From positions 6,120,462 to 6,184,461 of the forward strand of contig CM038720.1 in NCBI GenBank assembly GCA_021613375.1: a stretch of 64,000 nucleotides of DNA, in the 5' to 3' direction. This DNA is from Megaleporinus macrocephalus. Lineage: Eukaryota > Chordata > Actinopteri > Characiformes > Anostomidae. The notes under the pieces were generated by a model. The model was not told the DNA's origin. It was given only the letters and a program-made list of their open reading frames with translations, and did no database searches. Positions 45,886 to 57,000 of this stretch are shown piece after piece. The number at the start of each line of letters is the position of its first letter. Within the stretch, counting starts at the first letter, position 1. A program made the translations under genes and the position numbers.

Positions 45886-46754
45886 GCGGGAAATGACAGG
45901 CGGGCTCCGTAGCTAGCGCGACGAGGCACTCATTAGCTAAGCAAGCCAATTAAACAGAGTGTATAAAAAAAACAAAACAAAGAAAAAACACCTGTGTATA
46001 CATCATTACGGTAATTACTTGTGGATAATGATCAATCTGCACGAGAAGGCTTCTCCCGCGGAAACCAACGACTCATTTATCACCATTATTAAAAACCTGA
46101 TATTTTTCTTCTCTCTTTTTCCTTCTTTTTTTTTTGGGCCGTGAGATTTTTGGGCAAACAATAAGAGGCCGCCGGCGAGAAAGAAGGAGACGCTGAGCCG
46201 CGCGAGACCCCCGGCGGACTTCAAAGTCAAAATGTCACCGGCACATTTCCGGCGGCCTCGTTCCCGCAGCCCCAGCGTTAATTGCGGGAAAGCAAATAGT
46301 TGGACCAGTAATGCGCGTGTCTGTGGTCTGGAAGGTTGCGCGGTGGCGGCGGGGTGAAGTCATTAGCTCCTTTATTTATTTCTTTCTCCGGTTCGCGCCG
46401 CGCCACAGCCGCCGGCCTCTGCGCCGCAGCCGCTTGCGGGACTGGCTGGGTCATTTCTCACTTCGAGCAGATGTAATTAAGCAGAGACAGTCCAGCCGCT
46501 CGCAACGCACCACGCAGGGTCGACTCCAGTTGCGTGACGCTGCCTCGTTTCCTAATCAGAGTATTGATGGTGAAAACGCGGCCGTGCAAAGACTATCTGA
46601 TTTCATTTAGCGCGTTTCGCAGACACCCTAATCAAGAGAGCGCCGGTTCCCGAGGCAGCTCACTGACTTTAGTGAATTAGACCCCAGTTTCCCGCATACA
46701 GAGCTGTGATATTAATCACTCTGCTAGATTTTATCTCCGGTCTCAGGGTAGTGA
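45886..46754. other. Single-copy block, strong candidate for conserved non-coding DNA
   Basis: GC- and CG-rich, repeat-free, with TAATTAAGCAGAGACAG, GCGTTAATTGCGGG and GGTAATTACTTGTGG. Frames of up to 99 codons have no recognised domain. The texture and its sharp borders with the 34-bp arrays suggest constrained enhancer-like sequence; unverified. Confidence 0.42.
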
Positions 46755-47660
46755 ACTCAAGCCCACCTGAGTACTGACTCTGACTAAACTATTACAAAGT
46801 CTCAGCCTTGATTCAGATTTGACTATTACACCGTCTCAGAACTGACTCAAACTCAACTGCTAAAGTCTCCGTACGGCCTTAAATTTGACTGATACAAAGT
46901 CTCAGTATTGACTTAGACTCAACTGATACAAAGTCTCAATCTTCACAAAATTAACTGCTACAAAGTTTCAGTACAGACTCAAACTCGGCTGCTACAAAGT
47001 TTAAGTACTGACTCAAACTCAACTGCTACAAAGTTTAAGTACTGACTCAAACTCAACTGCTACAAAGTTTAAGTACTGACTCAAACTTGACTGCCACAAA
47101 GTCTCAATACTGACTCAAACTCAACTTCTAAACGTCTCAGTACTGATTTAAACTCAACTGCTACAAAGTCTCAGTACTGATACAAATTCCACTGCTATAA
47201 AGTCTCAGTAATGACTCAAACTCAACTACTACAACATCTCAGTGTTGACTTGTACTCAACTGCTACAAAGTATCAGTATTGACTCGGAATTGAATGCTAC
47301 AAAGTCTCAGTACTGACTCAGACTCAACTGCTACAAAGTCTTAGTATTGACTCAAACTCCACTGCTACAACGTCTCAGTATTTATTCTGACTCTACTGCT
47401 CCAAAGTCTCAGTACTGACTCAGACTCAACTGCTACAACGTCTCAGTATTGACTCAGACTCAACTGCTACAAAGTCTCAGTATTGACTCAGACTCAACTG
47501 CTACAAAGTCTTAGTATTGACTCAAACTCCACTGCTACAAAGTCTCAGTATTGACTCGGACTCAACTGCTACAAAGTCTCAGTATTGACTCAGACTCAAC
47601 TGCTACAAAGTTTTAGTACTGACTTAGAATCAACTGCTACACAGTCTCAGTACTGACCTG
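46755..47660 (+). repeat. 34-bp minisatellite, second array, plus orientation
   Basis: Same unit as 42863-45545 (ACTCAACTGCTACAAAGTCT, CAGTATTGACTCAGA), about 27 copies, more diverged at its left edge. It ends at the inversion point at about 47660. Confidence 0.92.
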
Positions 47661-47975
47661 TCCACTACGGCAAAGGAGACTTTGAGTACTGAGACTTTAC
47701 CAGTGAAGTCTGAGTCAGTACTGAGACTTTAGCTGTTGAGTTTGAGTCAGTATTGAGACTTTATAGCAATCAAGTTTAAGTCAGTACTGAAACTTTGTAG
47801 CAGTGGAGTCTGCATCCGTACTGAGACTTTGTAGTAGTGGAGTCTGCGTCAGTACTGAGACTTTGTAGCAGTCAAGTGCAAGTCAGTACTGAGACCGTGT
47901 AGTAGCCAAATCTGAGTCAAGGCTGAGTAAATCTGAGTCAGTAATGAGATTTGTAGCAGTTGAGTCTAAAAGTAT
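47661..47975 (-). repeat. 34-bp minisatellite, inverted portion
   Basis: The reading changes to GTACTGAGACTTTGTAGCAG and TGAGTTTGAGTCA, the exact complement of the unit to the left. About nine diverged units. The orientation switch with no long spacer creates a large inverted repeat. Confidence 0.9.
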
Positions 47976-48470
47976 TCTTATGTCGTGTGTAAGTCGATGT
48001 AAATACCAGTACGGATAAATAATGAAGATCAGGTGTTTTAGTAAAGACTCTGAGATCTCACGGCAAGTGAAGTGACCACACATGATCTCAGACGGAGAAC
48101 ACTGAGAAACCAAACACAAGACCTGAGACGAGGAGCAACCAGCGTTGAGCTGAATACAGTGGTGGAACCTTTACCCTGGGCTTTACTGAGAACGAGTAAC
48201 TGAGCTCTCCTGAAGCTCTGAAACCCAGCAACACCTACACATGGAGACTAAACACAGTGAACATGTAAACCTGTCAAACTGAGCCAGAACTCTGTTTGCA
48301 GCGTTCTTCCCCTCAGCCTGACATCCAGCACCCTGCCAAACAGCCTCGGCTCTCATTAGCAGAGTCAGAAAAATTGATCAGATCCTTTAGATATTCTAGT
48401 GGGCTGCGGAAGCTTTTGGGGTTGTTGATGTGGCCCATGAGCTGCAAACTCCTGATGTTCTATTCTGTTT
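47976..48470. other. Single-copy spacer between inverted arrays
   Basis: Repeat-free. A 78-codon minus frame (47883-48119) overlaps the array and is not credible. No gene recognised. Confidence 0.4.
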
Positions 48471-48535
48471 GAAGGTTTTGTTGATGTTCAGTAACAACAG
48501 AAAAGAGTTCTGGTTACCTTAGATGAGGGCAGTAC
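48471..48535 (-). repeat. Array-edge module, inverted copy 3
   Basis: GAAGGTTTTGTTGATGTTCA through CTGGTTACCTTAGATGAGG is the reverse complement of the module at 44322-44398. Its orientation matches the inverted array that follows. Confidence 0.8.
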
Positions 48536-49440
48536 TGTCAGTACTGAGACTTTGTAGCAGTCAAGTTTGAGTCACTACTGAGGCTTTAGCAGATTAATTT
48601 GAGTCAGTACTGAGACTTTGTGGCAGTTGAGTTTGAGTCAGAACTGAGACTTTAGCTGGTGAACTCAAGTCAGTACTGAGATTTTGTAGCACCCGATTTT
48701 GAGTCAAAACCAGACTTTGCTGTAGTGGAGTTTAGGTCAGTACTGAGACTGTGTAGTAGTTACATCTGAGCCAAGGCTGATACTTTGTTGCAGTTGAGTT
48801 TAAGTCAATATTGGGACTTTGTAGCAGTTGAGTTTGAGTCAATACTGAGATTTTGTACCATTTGAGTCTGAGTCAGTATTGAGACTTTGTAGCAGTTGAG
48901 TTTGAGTCAGTATTGAGACTTTGTAGCAGTTGAGTTTGAGTCAATACTGAGACTTTGTAGCAGTTGAGTCTGAGTCACTATTGAGACGTTGTAGCAGTTG
49001 AGTCTGAGTCAGTATTGAGACTTTGTAGCAGTTGAATTTGAGTCAATACTGAGACTTTGTAGCAGTTGAGTTTGAGTCAATACTGAGACTTTGTAGCAGT
49101 TGAGTCTGAGTCAGTAATGAGACTTTGTAGCAGTTGAGTTTGAGTCAATACTGAGACTTTGTAGCAGTTGAGTTTGAGTCAATACTGAGACTTTGTAGCA
49201 GTTGAGTCTGAGTCAGTATTGAGACTTTGTAGCAGTTGAGTTTGAGTCAATACTGAGACTTTGTAGCAGTTGAGTTTGAGTCAATACTGAGACTTTGTAG
49301 CAGTTGAGTTTGAGTCAGTTCTGAGACTTTGTAGAAGTTGAGTCTAAGTCAATACTGAGACTTTGTAGCAGTTGAGTCTGAGTCAATACTGAGCCTGAGC
49401 CTTGACTCAGATTTGACTACTACACAGTCTCAGTACTGAT
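48536..49440 (-). repeat. 34-bp minisatellite, third array, minus orientation
   Basis: About 25 units of GAGACTTTGTAGCAGTTGAG with TTTGAGTCAATACT. Units from about 48830 to 49390 are very homogeneous, implying recent expansion. At 49400-49440 one plus-orientation unit (TTTGACTACTACACAGTCTC) reappears, a further small inversion. Confidence 0.93.
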
Positions 49441-49482
49441 TTGGACTCTGACCTGGACTTGGACTCAGTATTGAGCTACTCT

Positions 49483-49629
49483 GTGCACTGGTGGGCAGTC
49501 TTGTTGGAACAGGAAGGGGCCGTCCCCAAACCATTACCACAAAGTTGAGATAATTTCATGCTCCCAACTTTGTGGGGACAGTTTGGAGACGCCCCCTTCC
49601 TGTTCCAACATGGCTGCCCACCAGTACAC
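49483..49629. repeat. Imperfect palindrome within the Tc1 fossil
   Basis: Arms 49483-49547 and 49565-49629 are about 85 percent complementary (GTGCACTGGTGGGCAG and CTGCCCACCAGTACAC; GGAACAGGAAGGGGCC and its counterpart). The right arm is the normal transposase-coding strand; the left arm is an inverted extra copy. Confidence 0.85.
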
Positions 49630-49871
49630 AAATCAAGCTCCATAAAGACATGGAGGAACGAGTTTAATGTGGAAGAACTTGACTGTCCTGCACAGAGTCC
49701 TGACCTCAACCTGGTAGAACACCTTTGGGATTAATTAGAGCGGAGACTCAGAGTCAGACCTTCTCGTCCAACATCAGTGTCTGACCTCTCAGATGGTCTT
49801 CTGGAAGAACTGTCGGTCAAACATTCCCATAAACACTCTCCTAAACCGTGTGGAGAGCCTTCCCAGACCAG
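49565..49871 (+). pseudogene. Tc1-like transposase C-terminal fragment (inactive)
   Basis: The plus frame from about 49574 encodes the end of a Tc1/mariner DDE transposase: a QF..APFLFQH block, then PVHKSSSIKTW, then AQSPDLN-VEHLWD. Defects are visible. The codon at 49612-49614 is GGC where the second catalytic Asp (HD.AP.H motif) is expected. TAA at 49732-49734 stops the frame just after EHLWD. An extra base near 49805 shifts the frame. The last catalytic Glu (VEHLW) is kept. The N-terminal DNA-binding domain and first Asp are absent. The element is interrupted at 49872 and resumes at 50586. Non-functional relic; an established teleost Tc1 family by motif. Confidence 0.85.
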
Positions 49872-50585
49872 AAAAGAAGTTTATTCAAGTGTACCATTAA
49901 TTTACTTCTTTTAAACTAAAAGGAAGTGAGTATACTTTCAGTTTACTTTTTATGTACTTCTCAGTGATATACTAAACACAGTCATACTTAAATATGCTGG
50001 GGTTATACTGACAAGTATAGAACAGTCTAAGTATTTTTGGCCTTTACTTGTACTTAATCTTTTGATTGAGATAGTAGAAGTAAGTATTCCTGCTCTGCAC
50101 AAAAACACATTCAGTACAATATTTATTTAAAATTTGATTTATAAAGATTTATAAATATACAAATATGTTTTTTAATCTGAGTCTGTCTTGTTTATTTTAC
50201 GTGTGTCCACTGGTTAGTAAGTAAACATTGTTAAAATTCTATTTTAAGTAGAAAAAAAAACCTTAAACCGAGTCATATACTTTAAAGTACAACAATAATA
50301 TAAGCAGTAAATTATAAGTATTATGTTAAGTTCACTTAAAGAACCTACAAGCTAGTAAACTAACAGTAAAGTTTACTTTTAGTGTAGTTACAGTACAAAA
50401 GATGTAAACTAGTTGTATACTTGGTTTACTACTCTTACACTTAAAGTGTACTTAAAAGTATACTTTTTAGTCCCAAGAAGTATTAAAATAGTACATATAC
50501 AAGTGTACTACTAGTACAATGACATTAGTATAGTAACTGCATAAAGTATACTTAATAAAAAGAACTTTAAGTATACTTATTTTCT
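49872..50585. mobile_element. MITE inserted into the Tc1 relic
   Basis: About 710 bp of AT-rich sequence starting CAGAAAAGAAGTTTATTCAAG and ending AGTATACTTATTTTCTG, inverted relatives of each other. It is full of short AAGTATAC/GTATACTT words. The transposase text breaks at GAGCCTTCCCAGA on the left and resumes at GAAGAGCTGAAGCTG on the right. Non-coding; the CAG start would suit a hAT-like element, but the target duplication is not clear. Confidence 0.75.
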
Positions 50586-50716
50586 GTAAGGGGAAGAGCT
50601 GAAGCTGTTATAGCTGCAAAGGTTGGGCCAACATCATATTAACCCTATAGATTAAGAATGGAAGTTCATATACGTGTGAAGACAGACGAGTGAATAGTAT
50701 TGGCAATATCATGTAT
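50586..50716 (+). mobile_element. 3' end of the Tc1-like element
   Basis: GAGCTGAAGCTGTTATAGCTG and GCAAAGGTTGGGCC continue the transposase 3' end. ATTAACCCTATAGATTAAG then follows in the usual untranslated region. GAGTGAATAGTATTGGCAAT at the end resembles the terminal inverted repeat of this Tc1 group. The left terminal repeat is not present. Confidence 0.75.
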
Positions 50717-51959
50717 ATGAAGAAGCCTTCTAACCAGTTCACCCCAATCGATGACTCTTCAGATTTTAGATTTTGTGTTGGTGTTTTGGTTAAACAGGGT
50801 GTTTAATGTACAGGAAATTATTCTTTAATACTCTGGAGGTGTCTCGCAATCGCAATACATAGTGATATAATCCCAAGACTGCTACAGCGCTGCTCTACTT
50901 CGCCACTACAGCAGATGATATCCGAGGCCTTGGACCGGCGCTGGTACAATATTGTGACCCGTATTCCATTTTGTTCTGTAATATTGAATGGCCAGTTTCC
51001 AGAATGTCAGGCACCACTCGAGTATAAAGAAAGCGAAGGTTGCCGGAGTTCAACGCTTTATCTGGTGCTTGAACTTAAGAGTAGCTGATGAACGAATTTA
51101 CACAAAGTTCTCCAGCCCGTCCTCTTGTGGTAAAGGGTTTGCGTAAGTGCAGCGCCTGCACTTCTGAAGCGTACAGCTACCTCTGATATCCGCAGAACAT
51201 TGTACAAGCCTCTTTTTTTTCTCCTCCAGAACAGTTTAGCAGAGTGATGATCCAGCAGGAAACACAAGCCCGCCTGAAATTGCTCTCGTGTAGCCGCCGC
51301 TTTATCTGCACAGCTTGTAGCAGTGAAGAGGCTGACCACACCGGAGCCCATCACCACACAAACACAAGGACGCTTCCCACCAGCGAGCCGGGAAACAGAC
51401 CAAACGCTCCTCTTTCTTTCTTTCTTTCTTGTTTTGTTTTGTTTTGTTGTTTTTTTTTGGCTCCTCATTAGCTCATTTTATGTGCAGCGCAAAGAAAAAC
51501 AACACAGGTCGCAGCAGCCGGAGAGGAGAAGAAGAAAGAAAGCAAGCGCTTTTTATAATTGAACGATTGTTATGTACCTGCGTTAGAGCCGGAGCCGAGC
51601 GGGTCATGAGGAGCCGACTGATGTTTATATGCTAATAAGTTCATTTCACACGACAGTAAAACAACAGGGACAAAAAAGAAACAAGCAGAAAAATGTGAGA
51701 TATTTGTTGTTTGCTTCCACTCTCACAACATTCTGAGCCGAAAAAAGCTTAACGTGGGTTAATATACACTGAAACCAGCACATCTCTCTCACTGACGATC
51801 ACAAGTATCTACACAAATCCTGACAAAATACCAGTTTCATTTAAAAACGACTGTTTTGTCGTTTAATCAGTTTTAATCTGTTGGTATTTGAGAGTAATCG
51901 TGACTGGAAGGTCGTTTTAACAGCCATATTTTTCTTTTTTTCTCCGTTTCTGGCAGCAG
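50717..51959. other. Single-copy block, candidate conserved non-coding DNA
   Basis: Mostly repeat-free, GC-richer at about 51000-51640, with (TTTC)n and (GTTTT)n tracts at 51413-51455. Frames of 136 codons (minus) and 75-79 codons (plus) run through low-complexity sequence and show no domains. CGAATTTACACAAAG and TGCTAATAAGTTCATTT-type words suggest regulatory DNA. Confidence 0.33.
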
Positions 51960-53500
51960 TATGTCAGAATTTTTGAATTAGCATCTCAAAAGAAAGACTT
52001 ACGGACCTTTTTCATGAGATACTATGTTGTAAAAACGAGTAAATGCAAGTAAATATTTAATGTAAACACATTATTATCATTAAAGCAATGGTTTGACATA
52101 CATTTCTCAAACTAGTGACTTCATAAGTAATGATTTTTGAGATGCTAAGTCATTATTTCGACATATTAAGACATTGTTATGAAATTTTAAGTCTGTCATT
52201 TGAATGAGATACTAAGTAAGGATTACAATATAAGACATTTTAAGGGATATTATGTCTATATTTTGACATAAGTAAATTATTTTTGAGATGCTAAGTCATT
52301 ATTATGACATAATAAGACATTGTTATGAGACTTTAAGAATTTTGTCATTTTTTCGAGATATTAAGGATTACAACATGAGACATTTTTTATGGGTTATAAC
52401 ATCATTATTTTGACACGTGAAGAATAAGTCCATATTACAATATGAGATTGACAATCTTATACAGTCAGTGTTATGAGATACTAATTATTAAAACATATTA
52501 AGATATTTGTATGGGTTAGGGTTAGGTCATTGTTATTAATGATATTAAGTCATTGTTTTGTGATAAGCTATTTTTACGATGCTAAGTTTTTGTTACAACA
52601 TACAAAAAACATTTGTATGATTTGTTAAGTCATTATTTTGACAAAGTAAGTCATTATTTTAAGTTTGTTTTGACATAGTGAGTCAATATTTAAAAAAAAA
52701 TATTTTATCCATAATTTTGATTGATAGTTTTTTTATAGTATGACATTATGAAATACTACGGCATTATTATGACATATTAAGACATTGTTATGAGATTTAA
52801 AGTCTTGTCATTTGTTTGAGATACTAAGTAAGGATTACAACATAAGACTTTGACTCAGTAAGTCATTTGTATTACATAATAAGTCATTATTTTGAAATGG
52901 TGAAGAATAAGTCCATATTATGATGTAAGGTTATGACTTATGAAGTCACTGTTACGAGATACTTACAATAAACACATATAAAAACACATAAAACATTTTA
53001 TGAGATATTAAGCAATTATTTTGACTTACTATAATTGTTACAATAAAAAATACATTTTGATGAGTTGTTAAGTCATTATTTTGCCAAAGTAAGTCACTAT
53101 TTTGAATTAATTTTGACATAGTGAGCCAATATTTAAAGTAAGGATTACAACATAAGACATTTTTATGAGATATTATGTCATTACTTTGACATAGTAAGTC
53201 ATTTGTATTATATAATAAGTCATTATTTTGAAATGGTGAAGAATAAGTCCATATTATGATGTAAGGTTATGACTTATGAAGTCACTGTTACAAGATACTT
53301 ATTATTAAAACATATGAAGACATTTTGATGAGATATTAAGCAAATATTTTGACTTACTTATGTCATTTTTACAACATAAAATACATTCCGATGAGTTGTT
53401 AAGTCATTATTTTGACATAATGAGTCAGTATTTTTATAAAAATCAATGATTTTTATGGATTTTGATAGTAAGACATTATGAGATACTAAGCCTTTATCAC
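51960..53500. repeat. AT-rich degenerate tandem repeat, AAGTCATTATTTTGACATA type
   Basis: Units of roughly 20-27 bp with TAAGTCATTATTTTGACATA, GAGATACTAAGTA and TAAGACATTTTTATGAGAT variants. A segment of about 110 bp (TTGTATTACATAATAAGTCA ... ATGACTTATGAAGTCACTGT) occurs at about 52868-52970 and 53203-53308 as a recent internal duplication, with an older copy near 52410. Confidence 0.85.
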
Positions 53501-54015
53501 AATAAGCAATGCATGTTACTGAAAGTTGGTGTCTTTGTGTGTCCTGTAGTTTATATGGGGAATAAATGCTTTACAGATTCATTCATTCTGCAGCGGTGAC
53601 TACACATGAGCATTACTGTGTGGAGAAAGCTGGTGTTTTAGGTTGTTGTATCAGTCCGTTAGGCCATGTTAAGCTTTTCTCGAGTTATATCAGGCATATT
53701 ATATCATCTGATAATCTTTAGTGCAATATTGGCCTCTGCTGATACTGTACTGTAAATATTACAGAAGGTCACAATATGCAAATAAGCCTCATAAATAAAT
53801 CCTTTTTTTTCTGGGCGAATCAAGACTTTCACACGATCAACAAATCACTGCAGCATGTCACATAAAGATGAATCGCACTGGTAACGTAATCACAACGTAT
53901 TCCTTTCATCCATATCATACAGCTCCAACCTGGGAGGTCACTGCACCCTTGTGTTGTCAATGCCAGCCGCCTCTGGAGGACGCTGACCGTACACATTCAT
54001 TTTGTTCAGAGCCCG
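53501..54015. other. Single-copy sequence
   Basis: No repeat unit and no recognised gene. Likely spacer between the AT-rich tandem repeat and the large element that follows. Confidence 0.4.
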
Positions 54016-57000
54016 CACACACACACACGTTTGTCTTACTATATTAGTGAGGTCATCCATAGGTTTCTATTGATTTTTGTTTTACTATAACTGAATAAAA
54101 CTAAACCTAAACCTAATCTTAACCTCAGTACCTTATATAATACTACACCTACACCTAACCCTAAACCTAATCTTAACCTCAGTACCTTATATAATACTAC
54201 ACCTTCACCTAAACCTAACCTTAACCTCAGTACCTTATATAATACTACACCTAAACCTAACCTTAACCTCAGTACCTTATATAATACTACACCTACACCT
54301 AAACCTAACCTTAACCTCATTACCTTATATAATACTACACCTAAACCTAATCCTAACCTTAACCTCAGTACCTTATATAATACTACACCTACACCTAACC
54401 CTAAACCTAACCTTAACCTCAGTACCTTATATAATACTACACCTAACCCTAACCCTAACCCTAACCTTAACCTCAGTACCTTATATAATACTACACCTAC
54501 ACCTAACCCTAACCTTAACCTCATTACCTTATATAATACTACACCTACACCTAACCCTAACCCAAACCTTAACCTCATTACCTTATATAATACTACACCT
54601 AAACCTAACCCTAACCCAAACCTTAACCTCATTACCTTATATAATACTACACCTAAACCTAACCCTAACCTTAACCTCATTACCTTATATAATACTACAC
54701 CTACACCTAACCCTAACCCAAACCTTAACCTCATTACCTTATATAATACTACACCTAAACCTAACCCTAACCCAAACCTTAACCTCATTACCTTATATAA
54801 TACTACACCTAAACCTAACCCTAACCTTAACCTCATTACCTTATATAATACTACACCTACACCTAACCCTAACCCAAACCTTAACCTCATTACCTTATAT
54901 AATACTACACCTAAACCTAACCCTAACCCTAACCTTAACCTCAGTACCCTATATAATACTACACCTACACCTAACCCTAACCTTAACCTCAGTACCTTAT
55001 ATAATACTACACCTAAACCTAAACCTAACCTTAACCTCATTACATTATATAATACTACACCTAAACCTAACCCTAACCTTAACCTCAGTACCTCATATAA
55101 TACTACACCTAAACCTAAACCTAACCTTAACCTCAGTACCTTATATAATACTACACCTACACCTAACCCTAACCTTAACCTCAGTACCTTATATAATACT
55201 ACACCTACACCTAAACCTAACCTTAACCTTAAGCTCAGTACCTTATATAATACTACACCTAACACTAACCTTAACCTCAGTACCTTATATAATACTACAC
55301 CTACACCTAAACCTAACCTTAATCTCAGTACCTTATATAATACTACACCTACACCTAAACCTAACCTTAACCTTAAGCTCAGTACCTTATATAATACTAC
55401 ACCTACACCTAACCCTAACCTTAACCTCGGTACCTTATATAATACTACACCTACACCTAACCCTAACCTTAACCTCAGTACCTTATATAATACTACACCT
55501 ACACCTAAACCTAACCTTAACCTCAGTACCTTATATAATACTACACCTACACCTAAGCCTAACCTTAACCTCAGTACCTTATATAATACTACACCTACAC
55601 CTAAGCCTAACCTTAACCTCAGTACCTTATATAATACTACACCTAACTCTAACCCTAACCTTAACCTCAGTACCTTATATAATACTACACCTAAACCTAA
55701 CCCTAACCTTAACCTCAGTACCTTATATAATACTACACCTACACCTAACCCTAACCCTAACCTTAACCTCAGTACCTTATATAATACTACACCTACACCT
55801 AAACCTAACCTTAACCTTAACCTCAGTACCTTATATAATACTACACCTACACCTAAACCTAACCTTAACCTCAGTACCTTATATAATACTACACCTACAC
55901 CTAAACCTAACCTTAACCTCAGTACCTTATATAATACTACACCTACACCTAACCCTAACCCTAACCTTAACCTCAGTACCTTATATAATACTACACCTAA
56001 CCCTAAACCTAACCTTAACCTCAGTACCTTATATAATACTACACCTACACCTAACCCTAACCCTAACCTTAACCTCATTACCTTATATAATACTACACCT
56101 ACACCTAACCCTAACCCAAACCTTAACCTCATTACCTTATATAATACTACACCTAAACCTAACCCTAACCCAAACCTTAACCTCATTACCTTATATAATA
56201 CTACACCTAAACCTAACCCTAACCTTAACCTCATTACCTTATATAATACTACACCTACACCTAACCCTAACCCAAACCTTAACCTCATTACCTTATATAA
56301 TACTACACCTAAACCTAACCCTAACCCAAACCTTAACCTCATTACCTTATATAATACTACACCTAAACCTAACCCTAACCTTAACCTCATTACCTTATAT
56401 AATACTACACCTACACCTAACCCTAACCTTAACCTCATTACCTTATATAATACTACACCTAAACCTAACCTTAACCTCATTACCTTATATAATACTACAC
56501 CTACACCTAACCCTAACCTTAACCTCATTACATTATATAATACTACACCTAAACCTAACCCTAACCTTAACCTCAGTACCTTATATAATACTACACCTAC
56601 ACCTAACCCTAACCTTAACCTCAGTACCTTATATAATACTACACCTAAACCTAAACCTAACCTTAACCTCATTACATTATATAATACTACACCTAAACCT
56701 AACCCTAACCTTAACCTCAGTACCTTATATAATACTACACCTAAACCTAAACCTAACCTTAACCTCAGTACCTTATATAATACTACACCTACACCTACAC
56801 CTAACCTTAACCTCAGTACCTTATATAATACTACACCTACACCTAAACCTAACCTTAACCTTAAGCTCAGTACCTTATATAATACTACACCTAACACTAA
56901 CCTTAACCTCAGTACCTTATATAATACTACACCTACACCTAAACCTAACCTTAATCTCAGTACCTTATATAATACTACACCTACACCTAAACCTAACCTT

